NCBI GenBank assembly: GCA_017935325.1
Contig: JAGBHV010000002.1
Span: 1 to 45,014, forward strand
From: Clostridia bacterium
Lineage (GTDB): Bacteria > Bacillota > Clostridia > Oscillospirales > Acutalibacteraceae
Length of the DNA stretch: 45,014 nucleotides
Direction of reading: 5' to 3'
A model generated the notes under the pieces. It had not been told where the DNA came from, did no database searches, and saw only the letters and a program-made list of their open reading frames with translations. Below, piece after piece: positions 7,345-14,529 of this stretch (positions are counted from its first letter, which is position 1; each line of letters starts with the position of its first letter). The position numbers were made by a program, and so were the translations under genes.

Positions 7345-7644
7345 ATGTACTACGTTTACATTCTTACTAACAAGAGTGATAAAGTAATGTATATAGGTGT
7401 AACTAATGATTTGCAGCGTAGATTATACGAACATAAAAATGAACTTATTGGTGGATTTACAAAGAGATACCACATACATAAATTAGTTTATTTTGAAGAA
7501 TATTCAGACCCGCTTAATGCAATAGAGCGTGAAAAGCAACTTAAGGGTTTACTCAGAATAAAGAAAAACCGGATTGTAGAAACGATGAATCCTGAATGGA
7601 ACGATTTGAGTTTTAAACTTTTTCCGGGAGTTTTTGAAATATAA
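7345..7644 (+). CDS. Small GIY-YIG endonuclease family protein
   Basis: A 99-residue single-domain GIY-YIG (URI-type, COG2827-like) protein. The signature reads YYVYILTNKSDKVMYIGVTN at residues 2-21. The catalytic-site Arg segment DLQRRLYEHK follows, then the metal-binding Glu region YFEEYSDPLNAIEREKQLKG and the conserved C-terminal NRIVETMNPEWNDL. The domain is complete and no residue expected for catalysis is obviously missing. Family members nick or cut DNA, but most of these small stand-alone proteins have no known job. The gene is monocistronic with a modest AGGA site. It lies between palindromic repeats of one family (7127-7259 on the left, 7672-7724 and 7774-7818 on the right). That placement recalls REP-associated transposase (RAYT) loci and suggests, by analogy only, that the nuclease acts on the repeats. 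Confidence 0.9.
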   Translation: MYYVYILTNKSDKVMYIGVTNDLQRRLYEHKNELIGGFTKRYHIHKLVYFEEYSDPLNAIEREKQLKGLLRIKKNRIVETMNPEWNDLSFKLFPGVFEI

Positions 7645-7671
7645 ATTTAATAATGATGTAAAAAATAACCG

Positions 7672-7724
7672 ATACACCCCAACGAGATTCTTCACTTTGT
7701 TCAAGAATGACCGTTGGGGTGTAT
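7672..7724. repeat. Palindromic repeat copy C
   Basis: The perfect 13-bp arms ATACACCCCAACG (7672-7684) and CGTTGGGGTGTAT (7712-7724) surround an inverted, diverged core (AGATTCTTC...CAAGAATGAC). The following TTTTTAG could make it the terminator of the GIY-YIG gene. Confidence 0.85.
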
Positions 7725-7773
7725 TTTTAGTTTTATGAAGTTTCTTGTCGACGTTATCAGTATGTGAAAAAAC

Positions 7774-7818
7774 AACCGCCCGTCATCCTTGAGCGTAAGC
7801 GAAGGATCTCGGGCGGTT
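7774..7818. repeat. Palindromic repeat copy D
   Basis: The perfect 9-bp arms AACCGCCCG (7774-7782) and CGGGCGGTT (7810-7818) enclose GTCATCCTTGAG...GCGAAGGATCTC. On the - strand it is followed by a T-run, so it probably also terminates the leucine-rich-repeat gene. Confidence 0.85.
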
Positions 7819-7858
7819 ATATTAGTTTAATATGGGGATAAAATAAATCTGATATATC

Positions 7859-10366
7859 TTAAGCGAAAAGGCTGAGAATAAAATTAAAAATTGCAACGAA
7901 GAACTGCCAGATTGCAACAAGGATTGCGGCTATATCAATTGTTGAAGATGAACCGGGTTCATCAGGAGTATCCGTTATGCCATTGTCTGTACTCGCAGAA
8001 TTTTCTTTCCATACCGCATAAAGCGTCATGTTTTCGGAGATGTTAATTTTTTCTCCTGCTTCATAGCTTGCTGATGTTGCGGAACTGTTTCTTGACCAGC
8101 CAAGGAATGTATATCCGCTTCTTGTGGGGACGGAGGAGGTGAGGTTTACCATGGTTTTAAGCCAAACTGCATAAAACGTTATATCTTTTGTTGGCGTATA
8201 TGATGAACCACATGAATATGCAGCGGTTGTTGCGCTGCTACTTGTTGCCCAGCCATCACAGTTAAGAGAAAAACTCTGTGAAGAAGGAGCGGCACTTCCT
8301 CCGTTTGCATTATACTTGATTTTTACAGTTTTTACAGGAGTAGGAAGTGTGGTTGAATTGCCTTTAACAACATCTGCTTTCTCGGAATCTATACTACCGC
8401 CGTTTGCATAGTAATTGATTGTATATATGTCTGTTTCTTGAACAATATTATGATTTTCGTTGCAAACTTTAAAAGTGATAGAATTAGTTTCTGCGTGATT
8501 TTTTGCTGTACAGTTAGCTGTAGTATTGCAAATTACAAGTTTTGATGAGCAGTTGTAAAAACAGTTGTTGCCTATTGATTTGAAACCTGTAGGAATATGG
8601 ATCTGAGCAAGATTTGTACAACCGGAGAAAGCAGTTGCACCTAATGAACGTTCGAAATATTCATCGTCATTGTTTTTTATAATAACTGTCTGGAGTGCTG
8701 TGCAACCTTTAAATGCACTGGAACCAATTTCTTTACAATCTGCAGGGATAGTAACATTTTTCAGTGCTTTGCAATCCTGAAACGTCATACTTTCAATTGT
8801 AAGTTCAGATATTTCGCCCTCCTTAAAAGTTATAGTTTCGAGTGCAGGGCAGGAAATGAAAGCACAGCTGCCGATTAGTGTAACAGTTGACGGAATGCTT
8901 ACTGATTTTAACGAAGAACAATACGAGAATGCCCGTTTTCCGATTGTCGTAAATCCTTCGGGGATAACTATTGTTTGAAGAGACGAACATTTTTGGAAAG
9001 CGTATCCGCTTAAAGTACGCTCGAAATATTCATCGTTATTGTTGTTTATGGTAATGGTCTGGAGATTTGTACAGCCTGAGAAAGCACTGGAACCGATATT
9101 TTGACAATTTTTGGGTATGGTAATGCTTTTCAGTGACGTACAACCACTGAATGCACTCATGTTGATAGTTAATGCGGTCTTTTCGTCCTCGGTAAATGTT
9201 ACAGATTGGAGGGCGGTGCAATTATAGAATGTACCATCACCAATAGATGTCATGGTTTTGGGGAATTTTACTGTTTTTAGTAATGTACATTCCTTAAAAG
9301 CATATTGACCAATAGCCGTGAATCCCTCGGGTATAATTACGGAAGTAAGACTTACGCATTTTTCGAAAGCATTCTTGCTGATAGTTCTTTTGATGCTTTT
9401 ATCGGAATTTTCTTTAATCGTTAATGATGATAATTTACTGCAACCACTGAATGCACCATAGTTGATATTTTGATAGTTTGATGGGATTGTGATGCTTTTA
9501 AGTGCAGTGCAGTTGCTGAAGGCATAACCGTCTATTTGTGCATTGTTAGAACCACCTTCTGTAAGAGTAACAGATTCCAATCGGATACAATTAAAGAACA
9601 CATATATATCGATTGTTCTCATAGTTTTAGGAATGGTAACTGTTTTAAGATAATTGCAGTTGGCAAAAGCGTATCTGCCAATTGTGTAAAATCCCTCAGG
9701 AATAACAATTGATGTAAGTGCAGAGCAGTTATAAAAAGCATTACTTCCGATTGTTCTTTCAAATGCAGTATTAGAATTTTCTTTTATTGTAACTTTCTGA
9801 AGCTTTGTACAACCGGAAAAAGAATCGAAGCTGATTGTGCTGTAGTTTGCCGGAATTGTTATTTCTTTTAGTGCAGTACATTTCAGAAACGCATATGCAT
9901 CTATTGTAGCTGCAGCAGTGCCACCTTCTGCAATGCTTACAGTTTCCAATCTTATACATCCCGAAAATGTCTCCCAATCAATCAAGGTTAAGCTGCTGGG
10001 GAGGCTTGCCTTTTTAAGATAAGTACAATCACTGAAGGCACCACGTCCGATTTTATAATATCCTTCAGGAATAACAATTGAGGTTATGTCTGTGTTTTCT
10101 TTGAAACTATATTTCGCAATTTCTGTAACTTTATACCCATTGAGGGTTGAAGGAAAGATTATATCTGTTTCTGCGCCTGAATATCCGGTTATGACAGCAT
10201 TACTGCCGGAAATATTGTAAATCCAATTTCCTGATGTAAGTGCTTTTGACTCGATATTGAAAAGATCAGGCAAATCAAGACCCACGAGTCCTGACAATGG
10301 TGCTGCACAAAGAATGATCGTTAATGCAAGTGCAACTGACAAAATTTTGGACATGAAATTTTTCAT
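7859..10366 (-). CDS. BspA-like leucine-rich-repeat surface protein
   Basis: This 835-residue secreted protein has an N-terminal signal peptide (about residues 5-30). A long array of BspA/LRR_5 repeats (pattern AF..C..L..I.IP....I) follows from about residue 80 to 640. Two Listeria-Bacteroides-type (InlB B) repeats come next, near 660-790 (YYANGGS, GYTFLGWSRN, TLYAVW). The protein ends in a Ser/Asp-rich linker and a hydrophobic, aromatic-rich tail at about 812-835. The LRR array is a higher-order repeat: four copies of exactly 123 residues start at residues 97, 220, 343 and 466, each beginning IPEG(Y/F)..IG. No LPXTG motif is present. BspA-like proteins mediate adhesion to host or other cells, and a similar role is inferred here. 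It is the last gene of a three-gene - strand unit, 28 nt after a membrane protein gene, with an AGAGGAG site. Confidence 0.9.
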   Translation of the reverse strand: MKNFMSKILSVALALTIILCAAPLSGLVGLDLPDLFNIESKALTSGNWIYNISGSNAVITGYSGAETDIIFPSTLNGYKVTEIAKYSFKENTDITSIVIPEGYYKIGRGAFSDCTYLKKASLPSSLTLIDWETFSGCIRLETVSIAEGGTAAATIDAYAFLKCTALKEITIPANYSTISFDSFSGCTKLQKVTIKENSNTAFERTIGSNAFYNCSALTSIVIPEGFYTIGRYAFANCNYLKTVTIPKTMRTIDIYVFFNCIRLESVTLTEGGSNNAQIDGYAFSNCTALKSITIPSNYQNINYGAFSGCSKLSSLTIKENSDKSIKRTISKNAFEKCVSLTSVIIPEGFTAIGQYAFKECTLLKTVKFPKTMTSIGDGTFYNCTALQSVTFTEDEKTALTINMSAFSGCTSLKSITIPKNCQNIGSSAFSGCTNLQTITINNNNDEYFERTLSGYAFQKCSSLQTIVIPEGFTTIGKRAFSYCSSLKSVSIPSTVTLIGSCAFISCPALETITFKEGEISELTIESMTFQDCKALKNVTIPADCKEIGSSAFKGCTALQTVIIKNNDDEYFERSLGATAFSGCTNLAQIHIPTGFKSIGNNCFYNCSSKLVICNTTANCTAKNHAETNSITFKVCNENHNIVQETDIYTINYYANGGSIDSEKADVVKGNSTTLPTPVKTVKIKYNANGGSAAPSSQSFSLNCDGWATSSSATTAAYSCGSSYTPTKDITFYAVWLKTMVNLTSSVPTRSGYTFLGWSRNSSATSASYEAGEKINISENMTLYAVWKENSASTDNGITDTPDEPGSSSTIDIAAILVAIWQFFVAIFNFILSLFA
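8603..10078 (-). repeat. Four tandem 369-bp (123-codon) coding repeats
   Basis: The encoded units (residues 97-219, 220-342, 343-465, 466-588) are all exactly 123 residues, with conserved landmarks: IPEG at the start, ITIP near position 73-76 and a (R)(T/S)(I/L) landmark at about 108-110. A fifth unit begins (IPTGFKSIG) and is cut short. Confidence 0.9.
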
Positions 10367-10394
10367 ATAAACTCCTCTTTAAAATATTTGAAAT

Positions 10395-11042
10395 TTAATC
10401 TTCACAAGCTATATAGCGGTGATTATAGCTGTCCACATATTCTCCTGCATAGCCGGAAGGATGTAGTACAATATAACCACCTCTGTCAATCTGCAAATCT
10501 CCGCTTGCGCTGCTCATAACATAGAAGGTTTCCCCTGAACTCAAATCGCGGACATATTCCGGCGGTGTTCCGCTGCTTCCTGTTGAAGGCGGTTCAAGAG
10601 GTCTGATAATAGTGATGAGAATAATGAAAAATGCCATGAACACAAGGCTCGCTATCAAAAGACCTGAAATTATGCCTCCAAGTATATGCAGATATGAGAA
10701 TAACAGACCACCTATGGGACCGTATACCAAAAAATCCCACACTGCTACAATTACGCACATGACTGCGGTTAAAATGAAGATTATATTCATTGGCAATACA
10801 TGGTTGAAAACGGCGGCTATATTGAAAATTGTAGGAAAGAGTGCAACCATGATTATTTTTACAATAGTGAATGATTTTCTTCCTGATTGAGTAATAATTC
10901 CTCTGCACACTCTGATAAAAAAGATGTTTAACAGTACAAATAAAAGTACTCCGACGCAGATGAATATAAGTCCTGTTGTCGAGAGTTCTGATGTATCTCG
11001 GGACAGAAACTCTGAGATTTTATTCAGCATTGTTTTTGTCAA
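10395..11042 (-). CDS. Hypothetical multi-pass membrane protein
   Basis: A 215-residue protein with about four to five predicted membrane helices (segments around residues 22-48, 58-80, 84-110 and 112-148). A soluble C-terminal region of about 65 residues follows, beginning with a Pro/Ser/Gly-rich stretch (PLEPPSTGSSGTPPEY). It then has a short beta-rich segment (GETFYVMSS, GGYIVLHPSGYAGEYVD). I do not recognise the family. It overlaps the end of the upstream small membrane protein gene by 23 nt and lies 28 nt before the LRR surface protein gene, so all three are probably co-transcribed. It could help export, anchor or sense the LRR protein, but that rests only on position. Confidence 0.75.
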   Translation of the reverse strand: MTKTMLNKISEFLSRDTSELSTTGLIFICVGVLLFVLLNIFFIRVCRGIITQSGRKSFTIVKIIMVALFPTIFNIAAVFNHVLPMNIIFILTAVMCVIVAVWDFLVYGPIGGLLFSYLHILGGIISGLLIASLVFMAFFIILITIIRPLEPPSTGSSGTPPEYVRDLSSGETFYVMSSASGDLQIDRGGYIVLHPSGYAGEYVDSYNHRYIACED

Positions 11043-11382
11043 CTCCGTATTTGTTGAATGTGTAATTATCTTTACCTTTTATAAGTGTTATTAATGCCAT
11101 GAAAGTGTATCCGAGACCCTTAAAGCAAGCAATACAGTAAGAAAGAACGGGGATAGGTGCAATCATGCCGATGAGTGCCTTTTTCCAGTTGATATAGAAA
11201 AAAGACATATAACTGATAGGCATCAAGGTGAAAACACCCAAAACAAGAAGTATTGTGCCTCCGATGGGCTGATCAGCAATATCCCATATTCCTGTTGCAA
11301 GCATTACAATCAGCGTGATTACTGAAAGAACTCCGCCGATGATGAGCTGTTTAGTGATCTGTTTTTTTGTGTATGTTTTCAT
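11020..11382 (-). CDS. Hypothetical small membrane protein
   Basis: A 120-residue protein with about three membrane helices (near residues 11-33, 38-58 and 65-95) and a short charged C-terminus (GKDNYTFNKYGVDKNNAE). I recognise no family. It is the first gene of the three-gene - strand unit and overlaps the next gene by 23 nt. Its translation signal is odd: the only strong site (AAAGGAGG) is 32 nt upstream of the ATG, and a 6-bp hairpin lies in between (11393-11413). No in-frame alternative ATG, GTG or TTG fits that site better. Confidence 0.7.
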   Translation of the reverse strand: MKTYTKKQITKQLIIGGVLSVITLIVMLATGIWDIADQPIGGTILLVLGVFTLMPISYMSFFYINWKKALIGMIAPIPVLSYCIACFKGLGYTFMALITLIKGKDNYTFNKYGVDKNNAE

Positions 11383-11392
11383 TTCTTTTTTC

Positions 11393-11422
11393 TGTCGGTG
11401 CAGAAATCCGACAACCTCCTTT
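11393..11422 (-). promoter_or_regulatory. Ribosome binding site separated from the start codon by a hairpin
   Basis: On the - strand, AAAGGAGG (11422-11415) is followed by TGTCGG...CCGACA (11413-11393, 6-bp stem, 9-nt loop) and then GAAAAAAGAA before the ATG. Folding would shorten the effective spacing from 32 to about 11 nt. Confidence 0.5.
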
Positions 11423-11425
11423 GTT

Positions 11426-11452
11426 TTTATACTTTTTATTTATTTTCTGCAA
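11426..11452 (-). promoter_or_regulatory. Candidate promoter for the membrane-protein/LRR unit
   Basis: TTGCAG (11452-11447) and TATAAA (11431-11426) lie on the - strand with 15-nt spacing, which is short. Nothing better is visible upstream. Confidence 0.35.
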
Positions 11453-11485
11453 CATAATGATAAACTAATGGTAATAATTTGTCAA

Positions 11486-11520
11486 TACTAAAAGTAAGTT
11501 TTTGAATGTTACTGATAGTA
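11486..11520. promoter_or_regulatory. Pair of TACT-N3-AGTA operators upstream of the XRE gene
   Basis: Two dyads, TACTAAAAGTA (11486-11496) and TACTGATAGTA (11510-11520), lie exactly 24 nt apart. They sit in the divergent region just before a TATAAT (11522-11527) for the XRE gene. The spacing of just over two helical turns and the position suit binding sites for the encoded repressor. Confidence 0.55.
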
Positions 11521-11546
11521 TTATAATAAGATGAGGGGGCGGTAGG

Positions 11547-11918
11547 ATGAAAAAGAATATCAATCTTGAAATCGGCGAGAGAGTAAGGCTTACACGTGTT
11601 TCGCGTGGCTTTTCACGTGATGAACTTGCAGAAATTCTTAACATATCAACTCTTTTTCTCGGGTATATCGAATGCGGTCAACGCGGAATGTCACTTACTA
11701 CTTTGCAGAATATGTGCAGAATTCTTAATGTTTCGGCAGATTACCTTTTGCTCGGAAAAGAAAAAGAGGGAACAGTTGACGATGATATTATTACTGCAGT
11801 AAAAGAATTGCCCGAAGATTACAAACCGCTTGCGCTTGATGCTGTGAACAACCTTAAAAAGACAATTGCAAAAGTCACAAAGGTAGCATATAAAAACACA
11901 TTGAATGAGAAACAGTAA
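11547..11918 (+). CDS. XRE-family (Cro/CI-type) transcriptional regulator
   Basis: A 123-residue protein with an N-terminal helix-turn-helix of the XRE/HTH_3 type. Residues about 8-66 run IGERVRLTRVSRGFSRDELA, then LNISTLFLGYIECGQRGMSL, then LNVSADYLLLG. A roughly 50-residue C-terminal helix-rich part (DIITAVKELPEDYKPLALDA) follows and probably dimerises. Small regulators of this form are common in Clostridia. It is divergent from the membrane-protein/LRR unit, and two TACT-N3-AGTA dyads lie in the shared intergenic region. Control of its own gene and perhaps of the divergent unit is therefore a reasonable inference. It is single-gene and ends at its own terminator. Confidence 0.88.
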   Translation: MKKNINLEIGERVRLTRVSRGFSRDELAEILNISTLFLGYIECGQRGMSLTTLQNMCRILNVSADYLLLGKEKEGTVDDDIITAVKELPEDYKPLALDAVNNLKKTIAKVTKVAYKNTLNEKQ

Positions 11919-11947
11919 GTTTATTACATGCTGTTTCTTATTTTTTT
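11909..11947 (+). terminator. Terminator of the XRE gene
   Basis: GAAACAG (11909-11915) pairs with CTGTTTC (11931-11937), and TTATTTTTTT follows. The stem starts inside the last codons of the gene. Confidence 0.65.
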
Positions 11948-11988
11948 AATAAATATTCATAATTAATGTAATATTTTTCCTATTTCTC

Positions 11989-12017
11989 TTGACAAGAAAG
12001 TGATATCAGTATAAAAT
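11989..12017 (+). promoter_or_regulatory. Sigma-A promoter of rny-ymdB
   Basis: A perfect TTGACA (11989-11994) and TAAAAT (12012-12017) are separated by 17 nt. The leader is about 100 nt and contains a small CTACA/TGTAG hairpin followed by T-rich sequence (about 12049-12068), which might modulate readthrough. Confidence 0.8.
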
Positions 12018-12125
12018 AACATAGATGGTGTATATCTGAAAATGGGTCTACATCATGTAGTGTTTTTATTCTGAGTTCTTTTGATGATATGATTTAAAAG
12101 AGTTTACGTAAAGGAGGTGCGATCT

Positions 12126-13685
12126 ATGGAGATTAAGTTAGTTGTTGCAATTATTATCGCCGTTGCTGCTGCAGTGGTTTTTGGTGTGGCAGGTTACATC
12201 ATCGGCGGTTTACATAGAAAAAAGGTTGCAGAAGCCACAATCGGTTCTGCAAACAAAGAAGCTGCAAGAATTGTCAACGAAGCTTTAACAGAGGCTGAAA
12301 CTAAAAAGAAGGAAGCCATTCTTGAAGCCAAGGACGAAATTCACAAGCAGAGAACAGAAACGGAGAAGGAACTCCGTGAAAGACGTTCTGAAGTTCAGCG
12401 ACAGGAACGCAGATTGATTCAGAAAGAGGAATCTCTCGATAAGAAGACAGATTCTCTTGAGAAAAAAGACGAAATCCTCAGTAAAAAACTGAAGGATGCT
12501 GAAGACAGATTAATCGAAATAGATAGCATCAAGAGAAGTCAGTTTGAAATGCTCGAGAAAGTTTCCGGTTATACAAAAGAGCAGGCAAAGGATCATTTGC
12601 TTAAATCTCTTGATGAGGAACTGACAAGAGAAAAATCTCTTAAAATAATGGAATACGAGCAGAAACTTAAGGATGAGCAGGATACTATGGCAAGAGAAGT
12701 TGTTGCAACTGCAATTCAGCGTTGTGCAGCAGACCATGCCGCAGAAGCAACGGTAAGTGTTGTTGCTCTTCCCAGCGATGAAATGAAAGGTCGCATTATC
12801 GGCCGTGAAGGCAGAAATATCAGAACACTCGAAACTATTACAGGCGTTGACCTTATTATTGATGATACACCTGAAGCAATTACAGTTTCAAGCTTTGACC
12901 CTGTAAGACGTGAAGTCGCAAGGCTCACACTTGAAAAACTCATTACTGACGGACGCATTCACCCCGCACGTATTGAGGAAATGTTTGAAAAATCACGCAG
13001 AGAAGTAGAAATCACAATCAAGCAGACAGGTGAGAGAGCTCTCATCGATGCAGGTGTCAACAATGTTCATCCTGAAATTGTCAAACTTATCGGTAAGTTG
13101 AGATACCGCACAAGTTACGGCCAGAACGTGCTTAATCACGCTCTTGAAGTATCTTACATTGCAGGTCTTATGGCAGCTGAAATCGGTGCTGATGTAAAAC
13201 AGGCAAAACGTGCAGGTCTTCTTCACGATATCGGTAAAGCTCTTGACCATGAAATGGAAGGCTCTCACATTCAGCTCGGCGTTGAGTATGCTAAAAAGTA
13301 TAAAGAAAACGATGCAATCGTTCATGCTATTGCTGCTCACCACGGTGAAATCGAAGCAAGAACAATCGTTGCATCTCTTGTTCAGGCAGCTGATGCAATT
13401 TCTGCAGCAAGACCCGGCGCAAGAAGAGAAAATGTTCAGAACTATATCAAGCGTCTTGAAAAGCTTGAAGAAATTTCAAATTCATTTGAGGGTGTTGAAC
13501 GCTCATTCGCAATTCAGGCAGGCCGTGAGGTACGTATTATGGTTAAACCTGAGGTTATTTCAGATGACGGCATGACTCTTATTGCAAGAGAAATTGTTAA
13601 GAAAATTGAAAGTGAGCTTGAATACCCGGGACAGATTAAGGTTAATATTATCAGAGAAAACCGTGCTGTCGATTATGCAAAGTAA
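12126..13685 (+). CDS. rny: Ribonuclease Y
   Basis: RNase Y is the membrane-tethered endoribonuclease that starts bulk mRNA decay in many Firmicutes. At 519 residues it has the family length. The order is: an N-terminal membrane helix (about 4-27), a long charged coiled coil (about 35-190), a KH RNA-binding domain ([16 protein letters not shown], near 205-225), and the HD phosphohydrolase domain with the catalytic His-Asp pair in [13 protein letters not shown]. Start choice: AAGGAGGTG sits 6-7 nt before the ATG at 12126. A GTG 9 nt upstream lies inside that site and is rejected. It is followed after a terminator-like hairpin by ymdB, the same order as in Bacillus. Confidence 0.96.
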   Translation: MEIKLVVAIIIAVAAAVVFGVAGYIIGGLHRKKVAEATIGSANKEAARIVNEALTEAETKKKEAILEAKDEIHKQRTETEKELRERRSEVQRQERRLIQKEESLDKKTDSLEKKDEILSKKLKDAEDRLIEIDSIKRSQFEMLEKVSGYTKEQAKDHLLKSLDEELTREKSLKIMEYEQKLKDEQDTMAREVVATAIQRCAADHAAEATVSVVALPSDEMKGRIIGREGRNIRTLETITGVDLIIDDTPEAITVSSFDPVRREVARLTLEKLITDGRIHPARIEEMFEKSRREVEITIKQTGERALIDAGVNNVHPEIVKLIGKLRYRTSYGQNVLNHALEVSYIAGLMAAEIGADVKQAKRAGLLHDIGKALDHEMEGSHIQLGVEYAKKYKENDAIVHAIAAHHGEIEARTIVASLVQAADAISAARPGARRENVQNYIKRLEKLEEISNSFEGVERSFAIQAGREVRIMVKPEVISDDGMTLIAREIVKKIESELEYPGQIKVNIIRENRAVDYAK

Positions 13686-13698
13686 TTAATTTACGATT

Positions 13699-13729
13699 GT
13701 GACTGCCGAATTTTCGGCAGTCACTTTTT
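13699..13729 (+). terminator. Terminator-like hairpin between rny and ymdB
   Basis: GTGACTGCCGAA (13699-13710) pairs with TTCGGCAGTCAC (13713-13724), with TTTTT after it. ymdB begins 18 nt later with no obvious promoter, so partial readthrough is likely. Confidence 0.8.
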
Positions 13730-13746
13730 AGTTAGGAGAAGTGTAA

Positions 13747-14514
13747 ATGAGAATACTTATTCTCGGAGACATTGTAAGTGATATCGGATGCGAACACATC
13801 AGAGAAAAATTACCCGGATTGAAAAAAAGTGAAAATATAGATTTCTGCATTGCAAACGGCGAGAATTCTGCTTCAGGAAACGGAATAACTCCTTTTTCTG
13901 CGCAATATCTTTTTGATAGCGGTGTGGATATTATTACAACGGGTAATCACGTTTACCGTCGCAGGGTAATTTATAACTTTCTTGATGAAAGGCTTGACAT
14001 TGTAAGACCGGCGAATTATTATGAATATAATCCCGGAAGAGGTTATGCCGTAGCTGACCTCGGCAGGGTTAAAATAGGTGTTATAAATCTTGCAGGAACT
14101 TATGCTATGGACAGCGTTGATAATCCGTTCAGAGTAGTTGAAAAGGTTCTTGATAATATCCGCGATTGCAAAATTAAAATTGTTGATTTTCATGCGGAAG
14201 CAACAAGCGAAAAAAGAGCAATGGGCTTTTTTCTTGACGGAAAAGTTACATGTGTTTTCGGCACGCACACTCATGTCCAGACGGCAGATGAGCAGATTTT
14301 GCCCCATGGCACGGCGTATATTACAGATGTGGGTATGTGCGGCGTAAAAGACAGCGTTCTCGGTGTTGAAAAAAATATAATAGTGAAAAAATATTATGAT
14401 TCAATGCCCGCTTTATTTGATGCGGCAAGCGGGGAATGTATGATTAACGGCCTGGTTATTGATGTTGAAAATTCAAGCGGTAAGGTAACTGAAATAAAGC
14501 GGATTAATCTTTGA
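13747..14514 (+). CDS. ymdB: YmdB-family metallophosphoesterase
   Basis: A 255-residue calcineurin-like phosphoesterase of the TIGR00282/YmdB family, which acts on 2',3'-cyclic nucleotides. In Bacillus it influences biofilm and late adaptive gene expression. Motifs in order are: LILGDIVSDIG (residues 3-13, first metal Asp), NGENSASGNG (near 38), TTGNHVYRR (near 61), DFHAEATSEK (near 145), and GTHTHVQTADEQILPHGTAYITDVGMCG (from 172, split here as GTHTHVQTAD and GTAYITDVGM). All expected metal ligands are visible. A TTAGGAGAAG site lies upstream. It follows rny, matching the conserved pairing. Confidence 0.94.
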   Translation: MRILILGDIVSDIGCEHIREKLPGLKKSENIDFCIANGENSASGNGITPFSAQYLFDSGVDIITTGNHVYRRRVIYNFLDERLDIVRPANYYEYNPGRGYAVADLGRVKIGVINLAGTYAMDSVDNPFRVVEKVLDNIRDCKIKIVDFHAEATSEKRAMGFFLDGKVTCVFGTHTHVQTADEQILPHGTAYITDVGMCGVKDSVLGVEKNIIVKKYYDSMPALFDAASGECMINGLVIDVENSSGKVTEIKRINL

Positions 14515-14529
14515 CAGGGAGGAAAGAAA

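Noticed and set aside
7127-7818. Classic insertion sequence around the GIY-YIG gene
   Set aside because: No transposase, no common terminal inverted repeats bounding the whole segment and no target duplication were seen; the arms of the flanking copies differ.
8603-10078. CRISPR-like array
   Set aside because: The repeats are 369-bp coding units of an LRR protein, not short repeats with unique spacers.
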